In this document: positions 21,048 through 31,808 of the stretch, one piece after another
Layout: each line of letters begins with the position of its first letter
Position numbering within the stretch: the stretch's first letter is position 1
Source of the DNA: Haliclona indistincta
Lineage: Eukaryota; Porifera; Demospongiae; Haplosclerida; Chalinidae
Direction: 5' to 3'
Assembly: GCA_964017065.1 (NCBI GenBank)
Contig: OZ024790.1
Location: 1,049,218-1,113,217, forward strand
Length of the DNA: 64,000 nt
The notes under the pieces: generated by a model
Databases searched by the model: none
Told to the model about the DNA's origin: nothing
What the model saw: the letters and a program-made list of their open reading frames with translations, nothing else
Translations under genes and position numbers: made by a program

Positions 21048-21675
21048 TCTACCAGTTGAGATTACAAACAACGACAATTGTGATTCAGCAACAATTTTAT
21101 TGACAAATCAGTTTTCATGAATTGCCTATGCACATGTATGTATAACTGTTTGCACACTAGGTAAAAAAAGACCAAAAAACTTTGAAAATGAAAGTGCATT
21201 ATACATTGCGGGGATGCTTTGACAACAATTACAAAGCCACGTTATGGTAAACAGCTTTCATCGTTGAAAAGGCAGTTAGGATAATCATAGATAGAATATC
21301 TAAATGATGTATTAGTCTAGCTAAGTGTAACAACAACATCATTTGAGCTACTTTATCTGCACTTAATGCTCACTATTGAAACTCATAATATTATGGTAAC
21401 CAGTAAAATTAATTGTGATGAGGTATGATGGATCAGTGTTTTATAGCTATGGATAATCACAGTAAGATGATACTGAGGTCAGTAGAGGAGGTATTTCACT
21501 GCTTTATTCTTCTTAGCAGCTGATTTTCTACTGGTACTATACCAACAGCTGTTTGATCCTGGACAACAAACTAACATCTGAGAGACAGGTAAACTTAATT
21601 ATAATTATCTGTGTTGATAGCCATTTGTGTTCTTTGATTATGTAACTGTAGAAAAGGTATATCTATGTGTATGTT
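21048..21675 (-). promoter_or_regulatory. 5' flank of beta-helix gene 3
   Basis: Shares blocks with the other paralogues to about 21500; beyond that no recognisable feature. Confidence 0.4.
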
Positions 21676-21900
21676 GTTGGCAGTAATGGAGTAAAGGCAA
21701 AACCCAAGTTGTTGTCAACATGTCATATACTAGTAACTTCATTGTCATTGCCTTAAAGACTTTCATTGGCTTCAAACTGACCAAAGCCTCCTTATTCATT
21801 CATTTTCAGTGCAGACAATATGATTGTAAAAAGCATGTATCCAATGGATAGGAAGATCAATGATCAACACTATTCCATTTGATCTGTGAAAAGTGAAAAC
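21676..21900 (-). pseudogene. 3'-end relic of a fifth beta-helix gene
   Basis: Degenerate similarity to the last part of the beta-helix coding sequence. The blocks 'ttttcagtgcagacaat', 'catgtatccaatggatagga' and 'tccatttgatctgtgaaa' appear in the same order as at 2360-2480 in gene 1. Many small deletions destroy the frame. With the orphan upstream region at 31809-32108 it brackets where the body of this gene once lay. Confidence 0.65.
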
Positions 21901-21904
21901 TTAA

Positions 21905-21982
21905 GCAACAAGAGAGGAAAGTGAGAAAGTCTGCATTCACTATTAAATGCTCTGTCTGTATTCACTGATGTTGTCGAGAAAA
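21905..21982 (+). pseudogene. Short cathepsin propeptide fragment
   Basis: The block 'gcaacaagagaggaaagtga' and the following 60 bp resemble the cathepsin propeptide coding region at about 14565-14635. It is too short and decayed to code. Confidence 0.4.
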
Positions 21983-22527
21983 TTAACCCTTTAACCCCTA
22001 TTGTTGCCTTTTGGCAACATATTCGACTCCACCTACTGTAGACCTCATATATAGTGTCAAAAGTGCTCTAAAAAGGTCAGATCAAGTTTATTTGCAAATT
22101 ACCTGAAAAAACCCACTGTTTTTTGTCGCGCCCGGGGTTCGAAGGGGCGGAGCCCCTCGCCGCTTTCGGCATTTTTGGGACTTCAGGATGTCCAGAAATG
22201 CATACTTTGGCATAGAATATGGTCTAAACTGTGCTGTTTGCTCACATGGACACCACTAGGTTTTTGTATCAGTCACCAGGGCTAAACGAAGACCAGAATT
22301 AGCTGAAAAATGACGAGGCCACAACACTTAAGTGGCTTTAGTTCCGAAGTGGGAGTGGCTAGCTTGGAGTTTAGTACATGGTCGTAAACGTTGATATGCC
22401 AGGAGAAAACGGTGCTAGTTTGGAATAGCTAGCGTACTGCATTTTCCAGAAAATTGCAAAACAAACTGCCAGTTTAGAGTAAGTCAATTTTCCGACGAAA
22501 ATTATAAGTTAGTAACTAAAGGGTTAA
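21983..22527. mobile_element. TTAA-flanked element C, copy 1 (piggyBac-type MITE)
   Basis: It is bounded by TTAA at 21983-21986 and 22524-22527, with ends CCCTTTA and TAAAGGG. A related copy in reverse is at 36310-36916. A TTAA target with CCYT ends is typical of piggyBac elements. No transposase, so non-autonomous. The interior has a GC-rich 'gaaggggcggagcccctcgc' hairpin. Confidence 0.7.
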
Positions 22528-22920
22528 CAATTTTTTTATGTTTTGAAAACAGTTTGAGTACATTCAGTACCGTTCAGTACATTCAGTACCGTTCAGTACA
22601 TTCAGTACCGTTTTGATTAAAATTCAACATGGTTTACGGTTGTTACTAAAACCCGGGACGGGACGGGACACAGGCGGGACGTCCCGTCCCGTCCCGCATA
22701 CTAAAATGCGGGACGAACCAGCATTTTGTGACACGGTGAGTGCTATCATTAACTATGTTTCCTTCAAAACAGCTACTCATCAACAATATTAAATAGCTAT
22801 TACATTACATACATGACTCTAAACAAAAAAGCAAGATTCCTAATTGGAAACCATTTTGACTTGCAATTGGAGGATGAAAAAATTTGGAAGATACTGCCGC
22901 TCCTGAAACCTGAAACCTGC
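22528..22920. repeat. Short tandem repeat and GC-rich hairpin
   Basis: A 19-bp unit (like 'cattcagtaccgttcagta') repeats almost three times at 22560-22612. At 22655-22700 a hairpin is made of 'cgggacgggacgggac' against 'gtcccgtcccgtcccg'. The rest is unremarkable, and no gene is seen. Confidence 0.6.
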
Positions 22921-23813
22921 TTAAGGTGGCGGGTACGCTAATTAATATGCATAATATTCATAACCTGTGGTCACCACAAAAATGCGCTAGTGTAAACGCA
23001 GTGCAAACCGGCCTCTGCGTAGAATTGCGTCACTTACTCAATCAGCCAGCGACACAGACCGAGGAAGACTCTTCAGAAGATTAAAACAAGTACATGTAGT
23101 CGTAAAAACGACTGCTAGACAGCCAGGGCTCAGAAATGTATTCTTGTATCATGTGATTGCAACGCTGACGTCATATCTTGCGGCGCGCGACCAAAAACCA
23201 CAAAAATTAACTCAGCTTTACACACGCTACATATTTTACGTTTTACTTTCGTTTGCAACAGTTTTAGCTATCAAAGGTCTGGCTGCAGCATCATAAGTAT
23301 GTGTACCACAATCGGTTGGATCGGCGTTTGGCCCGATCTTACAGAGTTTGTATTATATGAATACTAACAGTTTTATAGTAGCTATTATAGCGACAAAATT
23401 AGCTACTATAATAGCTACTTTCGCTATAATAGCTACTTGTCGCTATAATAGCTACTTTTTGTTTTATAGTAAAACAAAAAAGTAGCTATTATAGCGACAA
23501 AAATGCTTCAGCGCAACTGCACGCCAAATCCATCCAACCGTTTTTGGACATAGGCAATCTATTGCTACTGGCGAAATTTCAGCATCTGAAAACATTTCCT
23601 GTAGAAAGAAAACGTTAAATCATAATATTCTAAAAATGTATGATAACTACGCACATACAAATCTGTACCTGGACAAAATCGCGCTAAACATGCACTGTTG
23701 TGTTATATATTTCATTAAAACTTTAGTTCTTTAGCAAAGCTTTAGAAATAAGCGTTTTATGCATATTTTAAAAACTGTACAAACGGCAAAAATTCGTGTA
23801 CCCGCCCCCTTAA
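22921..23813. mobile_element. TTAA-flanked element D, 893 bp
   Basis: It starts TTAAGGTGGCGGGTAC and ends GTACCCGCCCCCTTAA, with inverted ends at TTAA. Similar ends occur on the palindrome at 33471-34199. The middle (23376-23510) is a cluster of inverted copies of 'gtagctattatagcgac'. No ORF, so non-autonomous. Confidence 0.7.
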
Positions 23814-24133
23814 TAAGACCACCCTTCGGACCAAAATTTGAGGTCATAATAGAGAGTGCCTATGTATAAAATGATCAGCAATTCTTCTATGGAACTCTCT
23901 TGACTCTTCTATTAAGTCTTCTCTCTCTCTGTCCAATTTTTCTTTTCAAGTCTTTGGATACAGTTTTGAACTTTCCCACCGTTTTGACATGAATACATGG
24001 GAAAGTTGCAGAAGTAATTGCAAAGTAATAATTAATAGCAAAGCACTAATGATCCATCTTACTCGTGCTACATTGTCATACACAATAATGAGTGCATAAA
24101 TTTAGGGGCGCCAAGAACCTGAAAGAAAGTATA
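23814..24133. other. Spacer without recognised feature
   Basis: AT-rich non-coding sequence; I see nothing to name. Confidence 0.4.
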
Positions 24134-24545
24134 ATAGGGAGGCAGGGTAGTGACTCCCTATGTAGGGTTGAACGAGAAAACAAGATGGCGACTACATACA
24201 ATGTATTAGCGTTCAAACGTTGATATTTCGCCTGGTGACGAATTGTATACGTCAAAAGACACCTAAATCTGCTCTCTGGCGTTACCCCATCTTACAGTAG
24301 CAAGGAGATCGCTCAAAATTGTTACGAAAGTGACGAACCTGGAAACGATGAAAATAGAGTTTCGTCATCTTCGTTATCTTCTTTCTTCTTTCTTCAGGGC
24401 CTCTAGCGCCTTTACGCGAGCAATGCCGAGACCAAAACACCCACGAACAGTCGTAAAATTCTCCTGGCTGGTGTCTTTTGAACTTTGTTTTTAGCGAAAC
24501 GGCGATATAAATTCAGCGATTTCTCGATCGTGATCGAGAAATCGT
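24134..24545 (+). mobile_element. Element A, copy 4 (hairpin end only)
   Basis: Matches copy 3 from the terminal hairpin (imperfect here) through the YY1-like AAGATGGCG (24182-24190) to about 24545, where retroelement X begins. The foldback half is absent. Confidence 0.7.
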
Positions 24546-25047
24546 CCACTGGGCACTGGCAAATTGCCTGCTGAATGGCGTACCCATCTCATCACTCCAA
24601 TTTTTAAGTCTGGTGACAGATCCTTAGTCAAAAATTATCGACCGATTTCCCTGTTGTGTACCATCTCTAAAGTTTTAGAGCGTCTGGTGTTTATTCGTGT
24701 TGCTGATCATGTGGCCGACTACATTTCCAACTGTCAATTCGGTTTCACCAAAGGGAGATCGTCACAGCAACAGCTACTCATTATGCTTGATACCATTTAT
24801 ACAAACTTTGACAACAAAATATGTTCTGACGTAGCCTATCTCGACCTAAAGAAGGCCTTTGACTCAGTGGATCACAACATTCTTCTCTCTAAACTTCAAT
24901 TTATGGGTATCACTGGTCAGCTACTTGCTTGGCTTGAAGCTTATACTTGGCTGATAGACAGCAACTCGTTTCTATTCATGGTGAATTCTCTGGGCTTCTC
25001 CCAGTAACTTCGGGTGTGCCTCAGGGCAGCTTACTTGGCCCGTTGTT
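24546..25047 (+). pseudogene. Non-LTR retrotransposon X, RT part 1 (5'-truncated)
   Basis: It encodes reverse transcriptase motifs in order: ITPIFKSGD, NYRPISLL, QFGFTKGRSS, YLDLKKAFDSVDH, then, after a frame slip near 24990, SGVPQGS and LLGPLLF. There the frame is cut by insertion of element Y. The missing 5' part and the insertion make this copy dead. The sequence resumes at about 29057. Confidence 0.85.
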
Positions 25048-25169
25048 GTTTTTTTTTTGTTTTTTTTTTCTATAATATTTTTTGCAAAAGCAAAGGAACC
25101 ACAAAATAGCAAAGCTAATACAAATGTGATCCAAAAAAGAAAAAACAGAACACAAAACAGAGATAATTA

Positions 25170-28061
25170 TTATCTTAACTTAATTAACAGTGATTTAAAA
25201 GAAGAAAAGGATAAAGAAGAAGTAATTTCAGAAGGAAGGGAGTTCCAGTCAGAAATTGTGTTAGGAATAAAAGAATAATAAGAATAATTAGAGTGGGTGA
25301 AAGGTTGATGTAATAAACGGGCATGGAAAAAACGAGTATTGTAAGAATGAGAATTACGAAATGAGATAAGACCAGGAGGAAAATAGCATTGGTTATTAAC
25401 AACTTTGAAAAGAAATTGAAGCCTTGACTCATATCTTCTTCGCTGAAGAGTTGGTATATCAAACTGAATGAGCAAATCCTGATAGTTTGCGGACCAGTTT
25501 CTAGAAGCCATTCGCAAAGCAAACTTTTGAACACCTTCAAGTTTATCAATGTCACGGGCAATGTAAGGAGACCAAACTTGATTGGCATACTCAAGACGGG
25601 AACGGACAAGGGAGGTGTAAAGATTTAGAATAATGGCTGGATTATTAGCTGAATAGAACCTTCTGTAAACAAGACCCAAGATCTGCCTAGCTTTGGAGCA
25701 CACGTTGGTAACATGGAGAGACCAGGACAGATCACTAGATAGAGTCACTCCAAGATACCTGAATGAATCAACTATATCAAGCGGCATGCCATTCAGATAA
25801 AGAGGAGATGGAGGTTGTAAACCTCTTTTCCTAGAGATGATCATGCATTTACACTTAGATGGATTGAGGGTAAGGTAATTGTCGGCAGACCAGCGTTGGA
25901 TAGCATCAATGTCCTGTTGAACGGCATGAAAATCATTAGGAGAAGAGATGGATTTATAGAGCATGAGATCATCTGCGTACAGGGAGGATGCAGAGGTAGA
26001 AATAGAAGTAACTCCATCGACATAGATTAAAAACAATAAAGGCCCAATTACCGAACCCTGAGGAACACCGGAAAGTACCAATGCATCACCAGAAGTTTCT
26101 CCCTCAATAACTACCCTTTGAATTCTGTTTGTCAGGTAATTAGCAATCCAATGTATCAAGTGCATATTGAAGTTGAGGGAAACAAGTTTATGTAGAAGAG
26201 GACGGTGTGGTACAGAGTCGAACGCTTTTTTGTAGTCAAAGAAAATGGAACAAATGTCATGTCCAATGTCCAGGTCATTAAACCAAGTAGACGTAGAAGA
26301 AACAAGAGCTGAGACAGTGGAACGACCAGCTCTAAATCCCCATTGCGCGTTAGAGAGTAAGTTATGGTCATCAATGTATTCAACAAGTTTGTTACAAACA
26401 TGCCTTTCCAAAGTCTTGCACAGAAGACTTAACAAAGAAATTGGGCGAAAGTTGTCAGGTGTTTTTGGAGAAGAGACCTTAGGAACTGGTGTGATTCGTG
26501 CGATTTTCCACTCTTTAGGGACAACTCCAGATTTAAGAGATTTATTGAACAATAAGGTCAAACCAGGAGCGATAGCACCAGCTGTGAATTTCAACATGTG
26601 AGGGGAAATATTGTCAGGTCCACTAGACTTAGTGACATTCAGGGAAACAAGTAGGTCAAAAACATCTTCTTCCGTACACAAAAGGTCATCAGAGAATAAG
26701 TCAGGGCAAACAGGTGAAAGAAACGGATTATCAGCATCAAGAGGAGGAACAGAAGTGTTAAAACAGGATACAAAAAATTCATTGAGGAGATTAGCCTTTT
26801 CTATACTGGATTCAGCTACAGTGGAACCACTGGACAAAACAGGAATGGAAGATGGAGAACCATTCAATATTTTATAAGCTTTCCAGAAATTTTTGGGGCA
26901 CTTAGGATCAAGATGTGAAAAAAACTGCTGTTTTGCTAGTCTGAGTTGTTGAACAATCTTATTCCTACAAGCTTTATATTTAGTAAAATCGCCAGAAAGT
27001 TTAGCCTGTTTGAAGAGCAGGTTTCTCCTGCGAATAGCTTGGATGATTGGTTTAGTTAGCCATGGAAGATTCTGACGCTTAGGAAGAACAGCCTTAGGGA
27101 CACATAACTCAATTATTTCAAGGAAGTGACTCTTCCAATTTAGCCAGCAGTCATTGACATCATCAAAGTCAAGAACAGACTCCCAATCAGTACTGGAAAT
27201 AAGGTCACAAGCTCTGTCCCAACCAGCAAAGTCATATCGCCAAATAGTTCGACTAGAGTGAGATGTGCTACGATTGGATTTTTGCCAACGAAGTCGAATG
27301 AACAGTCCAAGATGGTCAGAATTTAAGAGAGGAGGAAGAGTAGAACATGTCTGAAGAAAAGAGGGTGAAGATAAAAAAACTAAATCAATAAGAGATGAAC
27401 CAGAAGATGATAAGTGAGTGGGTGAATTTACAACTTGAGTGAGACCAAGGGAATTGAAAATGTCCTGAAGTTTATGAAACAGATAATGGTTAGAGTTATA
27501 AAAATTTACATTAAAGTCTCCGAGCAAAATGAAATTAGAAAACTGTGGAAAATTGAGTTGGGAAAGGTACAAAAATAAATTATCAAAAATATCAACAGGG
27601 GAACTCGGAGGACGATAAAAAAGAGAAATACAAACTTTACCATGACCATTACCAATAACAATAGATAATATCTCCAGGGAATTAGAAAAAGGTAAAATTT
27701 GAAATACAAAAATATTTTTTAAATAAAAAAGCACACCACCTCCATGTCTGTTTCTGTCAAGTCGAATAATTTGATAACCAGGGACGGAAATTTCAGATAC
27801 GGATATGTCAGAACAAAGCCAAGACTCAACTATACAGACAATGTCAGGATTGAGAGCTGCAATGACAGCACACAAATCGTCAAATTTTGGCAAGAGGCTC
27901 CTGGCATTATAGTAGAGTACAATAAAGGTATTTGAGCTTGAACTAGACACAGAGGCTACATTAACAGTGGGGGTATCAACACTTACAGGTTGAGGACAAG
28001 GAGAATGCTCACAAAAAGTTGTAAATATTGAAAAATCACCCTGATTAGAATCTTGGAGTAG
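25170..28061 (-). CDS. Element Y pol: APE endonuclease plus reverse transcriptase
   Basis: The frame is open for over 960 codons. The endonuclease comes first (YYNARSLL, VESWL, RHGGGVLFY, LLGDFNVNF, then SDHLG), followed by RT motifs (NFRPISLL, WGFRAGRST, FDYKKAFDSVPH, SGVPQGSVIGP, and the YADD active site) and a CR1-like C-terminus. There is no ATG between the upstream stop (28062-28064) and the endonuclease; the first in-frame Met is deep in the protein (around PHMLKF). The frame is the same as ORF1 upstream, separated only by a TGA followed by CTA. Translation by stop readthrough is therefore likely. All active-site motifs look intact. Confidence 0.85.
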   Translation of the reverse strand, partial: LLQDSNQGDFSIFTTFCEHSPCPQPVSVDTPTVNVASVSSSSSNTFIVLYYNARSLLPKFDDLCAVIAALNPDIVCIVESWLCSDISVSEISVPGYQIIRLDRNRHGGGVLFYLKNIFVFQILPFSNSLEILSIVIGNGHGKVCISLFYRPPSSPVDIFDNLFLYLSQLNFPQFSNFILLGDFNVNFYNSNHYLFHKLQDIFNSLGLTQVVNSPTHLSSSGSSLIDLVFLSSPSFLQTCSTLPPLLNSDHLGLFIRLRWQKSNRSTSHSSRTIWRYDFAGWDRACDLISSTDWESVLDFDDVNDCWLNWKSHFLEIIELCVPKAVLPKRQNLPWLTKPIIQAIRRRNLLFKQAKLSGDFTKYKACRNKIVQQLRLAKQQFFSHLDPKCPKNFWKAYKILNGSPSSIPVLSSGSTVAESSIEKANLLNEFFVSCFNTSVPPLDADNPFLSPVCPDLFSDDLLCTEEDVFDLLVSLNVTKSSGPDNISPHMLKFTAGAIAPGLTLLFNKSLKSGVVPKEWKIARITPVPKVSSPKTPDNFRPISLLSLLCKTLERHVCNKLVEYIDDHNLLSNAQWGFRAGRSTVSALVSSTSTWFNDLDIGHDICSIFFDYKKAFDSVPHRPLLHKLVSLNFNMHLIHWIANYLTNRIQRVVIEGETSGDALVLSGVPQGSVIGPLLFLIYVDGVTSISTSASSLYADDLMLYKSISSPNDFHAVQQDIDAIQRWSADNYLTLNPSKCKCMIISRKRGLQPPSPLYLNGMPLDIVDSFRYLGVTLSSDLSWSLHVTNVCSKARQILGLVYRRFYSANNPAIILNLYTSLVRSRLEYANQVWSPYIARDIDKLEGVQKFALRMASRNWSANYQDLLIQFDIPTLQRRRYESRLQFLFKVVNNQCYFPPGLISFRNSHSYNTRFFHARLLHQPFTHSNYSYYSFIPNTISDWNSLPSEITSSLSFSSFKSLLIKLR

Positions 28062-29056
28062 TCAAGAATCAGAAGAAGAGGTTGAAGGAAGAGTTGTACC
28101 TGGATTGTTGGAAGTTGGAGGTACAGCTATACCAGGATCCTTGGCAACACTAGTAGAAGGCACTTGCGGATGTACCAAACTAGGGGAAGTTTTAGTAGGA
28201 CAAGTAGAAGGTGTGTTGCTTGCAAAGCTTGAAGCAGTTACAGGGGAGACACGAGGGGACACAGAAACATACTCACTCAGATCTAATACAGGAGCTGTAG
28301 TAGGCAACAGGCTGTTTGTAATTGAGGTTGCGCCCTTGTTAACAGGTTCAGATTGAGAAGGACTTGAAGATAATGGTGCAAGAGGGGCTGCTGAGGGAAC
28401 ATCAGATTCAGAATAAACAAGACAAGGTAAAATATTCCATCCCAGTTGCCTCTTAACACCCTCCCATTCATCTTCTAGAATTTTAAGGATGTTTTCTTCA
28501 CCGGAGATTACATGCCACCAACTTGCTCTATCACCATTTTTGAATTTGCGCTTGACTTTGATATTTTCCGACGCTAAGCTGGTGAGTTGAGTAAGAGCTC
28601 TGCTCACAGTAGCCGCACTAGCATGTTTCATTGTGCCCCAAACCTTTCGCTTGCCAAGAAGGGGAATCTTGTTCCTTGGACGAGTAGTAGGGACAGGAGC
28701 CTGTTGACGAGTCAGAACCAGGTCAGACTGGCTGCCAGCCTGCTTTGCTTGCCGCTTACGAGGGCGGTGGGACCCTTCATTAGAGCCAGGTATCGTCTTG
28801 GCCACTCGTAGGGACTCAGCTTCAGACAAGCGCAGGACAGTCGCCTTCAAAACCATGACTTCTTCTCTAAGTCGAACAAGTTCGTCCCTCGTAGATTGAC
28901 AGTAAGAGCACTGAGAACCAGGAGAGAGCGTCGCAGAGTCACGCTCAACGGAGACAGCTGACAAAGAGGTCAGCGGCAACTGAACACGTGGCCAGTTTGT
29001 ACAAAGGCCATGAGCATGTGGCACACAGTCAACACAGATCAGAACTCCCAGATCAG
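28062..29056 (-). CDS. Element Y ORF1 (5'-truncated)
   Basis: The open frame runs from the junction with X to a TGA at 28062-28064 (coding strand). The upstream limit is artificial: the codon at 29024 is GTG and the frame continues past it, so the native start is lost. Near the start is a Cys/His group (ICVDCVPHAHGLC), followed by CSYC, a short coiled coil (DELVRLREEVMVLKATVLRL), a basic region, a W-containing block (ASWWHVISGEENILKILEDE) and a Ser/Thr/Pro-rich tail that ends in SSSDS. It is probably the RNA-binding chaperone of the element. Confidence 0.75.
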
Positions 29057-29087
29057 TTTTCAGTTTACATTAACGATCTAGATCTAC
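29057..29087 (+). pseudogene. Non-LTR retrotransposon X, RT sliver between two insertions
   Basis: Encodes the YINDL continuation of X between element Y and the hAT-type MITE. The last 8 bp ('agatctac') are the target duplication of the MITE. Confidence 0.75.
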
Positions 29088-29792
29088 TAGGCATGAGCCT
29101 ATTATTCTTTTAATTTTTCCTATTATTCTTTTTAGAATTTCTCAAAATTTTAACCTATTATTCTCACAAAATTGACCGATTATTCCAACATTATTCTCAA
29201 AAATTCCGCCAAATAAAGGTTTCCTTCGCTTAATCACATTATTGCTCATTAAATTTATGCATTTATAAAGTATCTACAATAAAGATGATTGCTATAAGAA
29301 AGATGATTTAAAGAAACATGCATGTATTTCACAAGCACTGGTAAGTACCATTTTTGTTCATGCATTGTATAGAGAGGCATGCACCGAAATTCCTAAAGTA
29401 GCCTGTAGGTAGCCATTAATCTAGGCTTTGATAGGCGTCTACACACCCTCAGAGCGCTGTCCTGCAGTTTACATGAAATCTACAAGTACGCCGCTATTGC
29501 TGCCAGAGAAGTGTAAGATGGCCGTCAAGGTGAGCAAGACATAACTCAAGAACGAAAGCACTTTAGCAAATCCGCGAGTCACATTGCAAGCCATTGTCGT
29601 GCTTAGCCTCACGGTTCATACCTTAGACAGAATGAACGTCGTTTACTGCTTCCATCGGCTTCCACTCATCGTCCTGATGATGCACACGTGACCATGGGTG
29701 ATCGAATTTGACCGATTATTCTCGAATATTCTCAAATTCTTTCAGTTACCTATTATTCTAAAAATTATTCCGGCATAATAGGCGCATGCCTA
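29088..29792. mobile_element. hAT-type MITE (family H), copy 1, 705 bp
   Basis: Ends TAGGCATGAGCCTATTAT and ATAATAGGCGCATGCCTA form inverted repeats. It is flanked by 'agatctac' and 'cgatctac', an 8-bp duplication with one mismatch. The interior repeats 'tattattct' near both ends and holds AAGATGGCCG (29515-29524). A second copy is at 53355-54055. No ORF. Confidence 0.85.
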
Positions 29793-30850
29793 CGATCTAC
29801 CTGTCTCAGTACGTCTCACAAAGCCTTTGCTTTTTGCTGATGACACCAAATGTCTTGGTACTGTGCGTGACAGGCTAATGAGTTCTCCTTCTGATCTGCA
29901 ACTTGATTTAGATTCCCTCTCTTTGTGGAGTCTTACTAATCGTATTGCCTTTAATGGTGCCAAGTGTGTTATGTTGAGCTTTCCTCATGGTTCAGCTCCT
30001 CCTTCACATTTCATTAGCGGTGTGGAGATTCCATTAGTTAAATCTACTCGTGATCTGGGAGTTCTGATTTCTGACACACTTTCGTGGTCTGACCATATCC
30101 ATCTTATTACTTCTAAGGCCTATAAAATGCTGGGTCTCATTCGTCGAAGTTTCAGTGATACTCTCTCCGTCCTCAACAAAAAAATCGTTATTATATCTCA
30201 CTTGTGAGATCTCACTTGTTGTACTGTTCAGTTATCTGGAGACCACATCTTAGCAAGGATATCAAGCTCTTAGAGAGAGTTCAGCGGAGGGCCAGTAAGT
30301 ACTTGTTGAATGATTACAGCTCTGACTATAAATCTAGGCTGATTTCATTAAAACTATTGCCACTATCTATGGTTATGGAGCTAAATGACATTCTGTTATT
30401 TTTAAAATCTCTTCGCTCTCCAACTTCTGCTTTTGATATCCTTGACTATGTTAGTTTCTGTTCATCAAACACTCGTTCCTCCTCAAATCACAAGCTCAAT
30501 CACTCTCATTGTTCTTCTACACTTTCTTCTCACTTTTATTTTAAGCGATTACCCCGTCTTTGGAATTGTCTGCCTGTTTTTGACCAAAACATTTCTACGT
30601 CGGCAACTATATCTCTTATCAAAGATTACTTTTGGACTTATTTCCTCGAGCATTACAATCCTGCTGATCCATGCTCTTTTCATGTATCATGTCCATGTAC
30701 TAACTGTCTCTCTGCTTTCTCTAACAAGCCTAACTTTGTTCGATCCGGATAATTTCTTTTTCCAGGCTGTCTCATTGAGTCAGTCCTTCAGTCACACTTT
30801 TTGACCTTGATTCATCATATATTATTGTGTGTACTGTTAAGCCAGAATAA
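29793..30850 (+). pseudogene. Non-LTR retrotransposon X, RT part 2 and 3' end
   Basis: It resumes X with LLFADDTKCLG (the F-A-D-D active site), then the thumb and C-terminal region. A one-base frame slip near 30200 ('tctcacttgtgagatctcac') splits the frame. It ends with a Cys-containing tail (SCPCTNC) at 30752. A run of AAT at about 30845-30870 is probably the 3' tail repeat. Together with 24546-25047 this is one element broken by two insertions. Confidence 0.8.
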
Positions 30851-30870
30851 TAATAATAATAATAATAATA

Positions 30871-31239
30871 CCGCCTCTATCCTCGTCACAGGTAGCTAGA
30901 ATCTCTCTCAACCGTGAGATCGCTCGTGCTAGGCTACTCAGTCGAGGCCCTAGATGCTGTAAGTGTGGCCCCTCTGGCACTTGCTCACGCTGCTCTTGTG
31001 CGCGAGCAGACCCTCCTCGTCCATGCTCTGACTGCCGTGCTGGGTCTTGTCAGAACATTGCTCGCCCGCCTTCTCTCTCGGCTATTTCTGCTGTCCCTTG
31101 CGATCTTTCTGTGAGCTCAGGTCCGGTGAACGGGAATCTTCCTACTTTGTCAACTGTACGGACAAAACGCAGTAGAGAGATAGCTGCTAAACTGATGTGG
31201 GCGGAGTTAATGATAAGAAGCGACAAGAGGGTTAATTAA
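30871..31239 (+). pseudogene. Retroelement ORF1-like fragment with dense Cys cluster
   Basis: An open frame without ATG reads SLNREIARARLLSRGPRC, followed by closely spaced cysteines (C-C-x-C-x5-C-x2-C-x-C, then C-x2-C) and a basic end with a stop at 31237-31239. Cys-rich modules of this kind occur at the start of retroelement ORFs in early animals. It may be a remnant of a further element or a domain read with X. It is not a complete gene. Confidence 0.45.
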
Positions 31240-31261
31240 TGAAGTCGCTAGTCCAAAACGG

Positions 31262-31808
31262 TCCAAAAACCATGTTTTTCAAGGATTACTCGCTTCTGGT
31301 AGTGTTTGATGCCTATCTAAGAAGTAAGTGCACTATTCCAGATATATACACGTGCGATGGTGCAGGTTTGGTAGTGATTTGTTCACTCAGGACAGCGCTA
31401 GGCTCGTTGAAAGAAGAAGAAAGAAGAAAGATGAACAATTCGCGTGGGCGGCGCTTTTAGTTTACCACTTTAGAAACGTCTACCAGCTTCGCCAAAGGTA
31501 TTTTCATGCTCAGAACAATCGTCTAATCAATCCTAGATGTCTGGATTATCAAGAAACGCTAAAACAGCGAAGATATGCAACTTGCTCCCTGAGAGTCGCC
31601 ATCTTGATTTTCGTCGTCGAGCAAGCAGTCTCGGCGACTTTCATGGACTTCCTACAAGCGCTTACACTTCAGATTCCCTCAGAGATAGTTAAAATGCAGT
31701 AGAAATGTACAACAGTAGAGATATGTGCGAAAACTCATTTTCACACATGAGCAGCCGCCATCTTAGTTCGAGGTCATCCCTACATATCATTGCCGATCGG
31801 CAATGATA
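31262..31808 (+). mobile_element. Repeat B, copy 1
   Basis: Homologous in reverse to 35917-37075. It ends in a hairpin 'cattgccgatcggcaatg' (31789-31806) and contains GCCGCCATCTT (31753-31763) and GTCGCCATCTT (31594-31604). It abuts the TATA-like 'ataaatctacc' of the orphan beta-helix upstream region, so it inserted at or near that promoter. No ORF. Confidence 0.65.

Larger units (their letters stand above)
25048..29056 (-). mobile_element. Non-LTR retrotransposon Y (CR1/L2-like), inserted into X
   Basis: It lies opposite to X and divides X between LLGPLLF and YINDL. The 3' end is a tail of adenine runs punctuated by C (seen as T runs at 25048-25069). The 5' end is truncated inside ORF1, because the ORF1 frame stays open to the junction with X. 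It carries ORF1 (28062-29056) and an endonuclease/RT ORF (25170-28061). The ORF order, APE-type endonuclease and C-terminal region suit the CR1/L2 group. No clear target duplication was found. Confidence 0.85.

Noticed and set aside
26245..26877. Plus-strand ORFs within element Y
   Set aside because: Antisense to the RT and endonuclease coding sequence, which has all conserved motifs.
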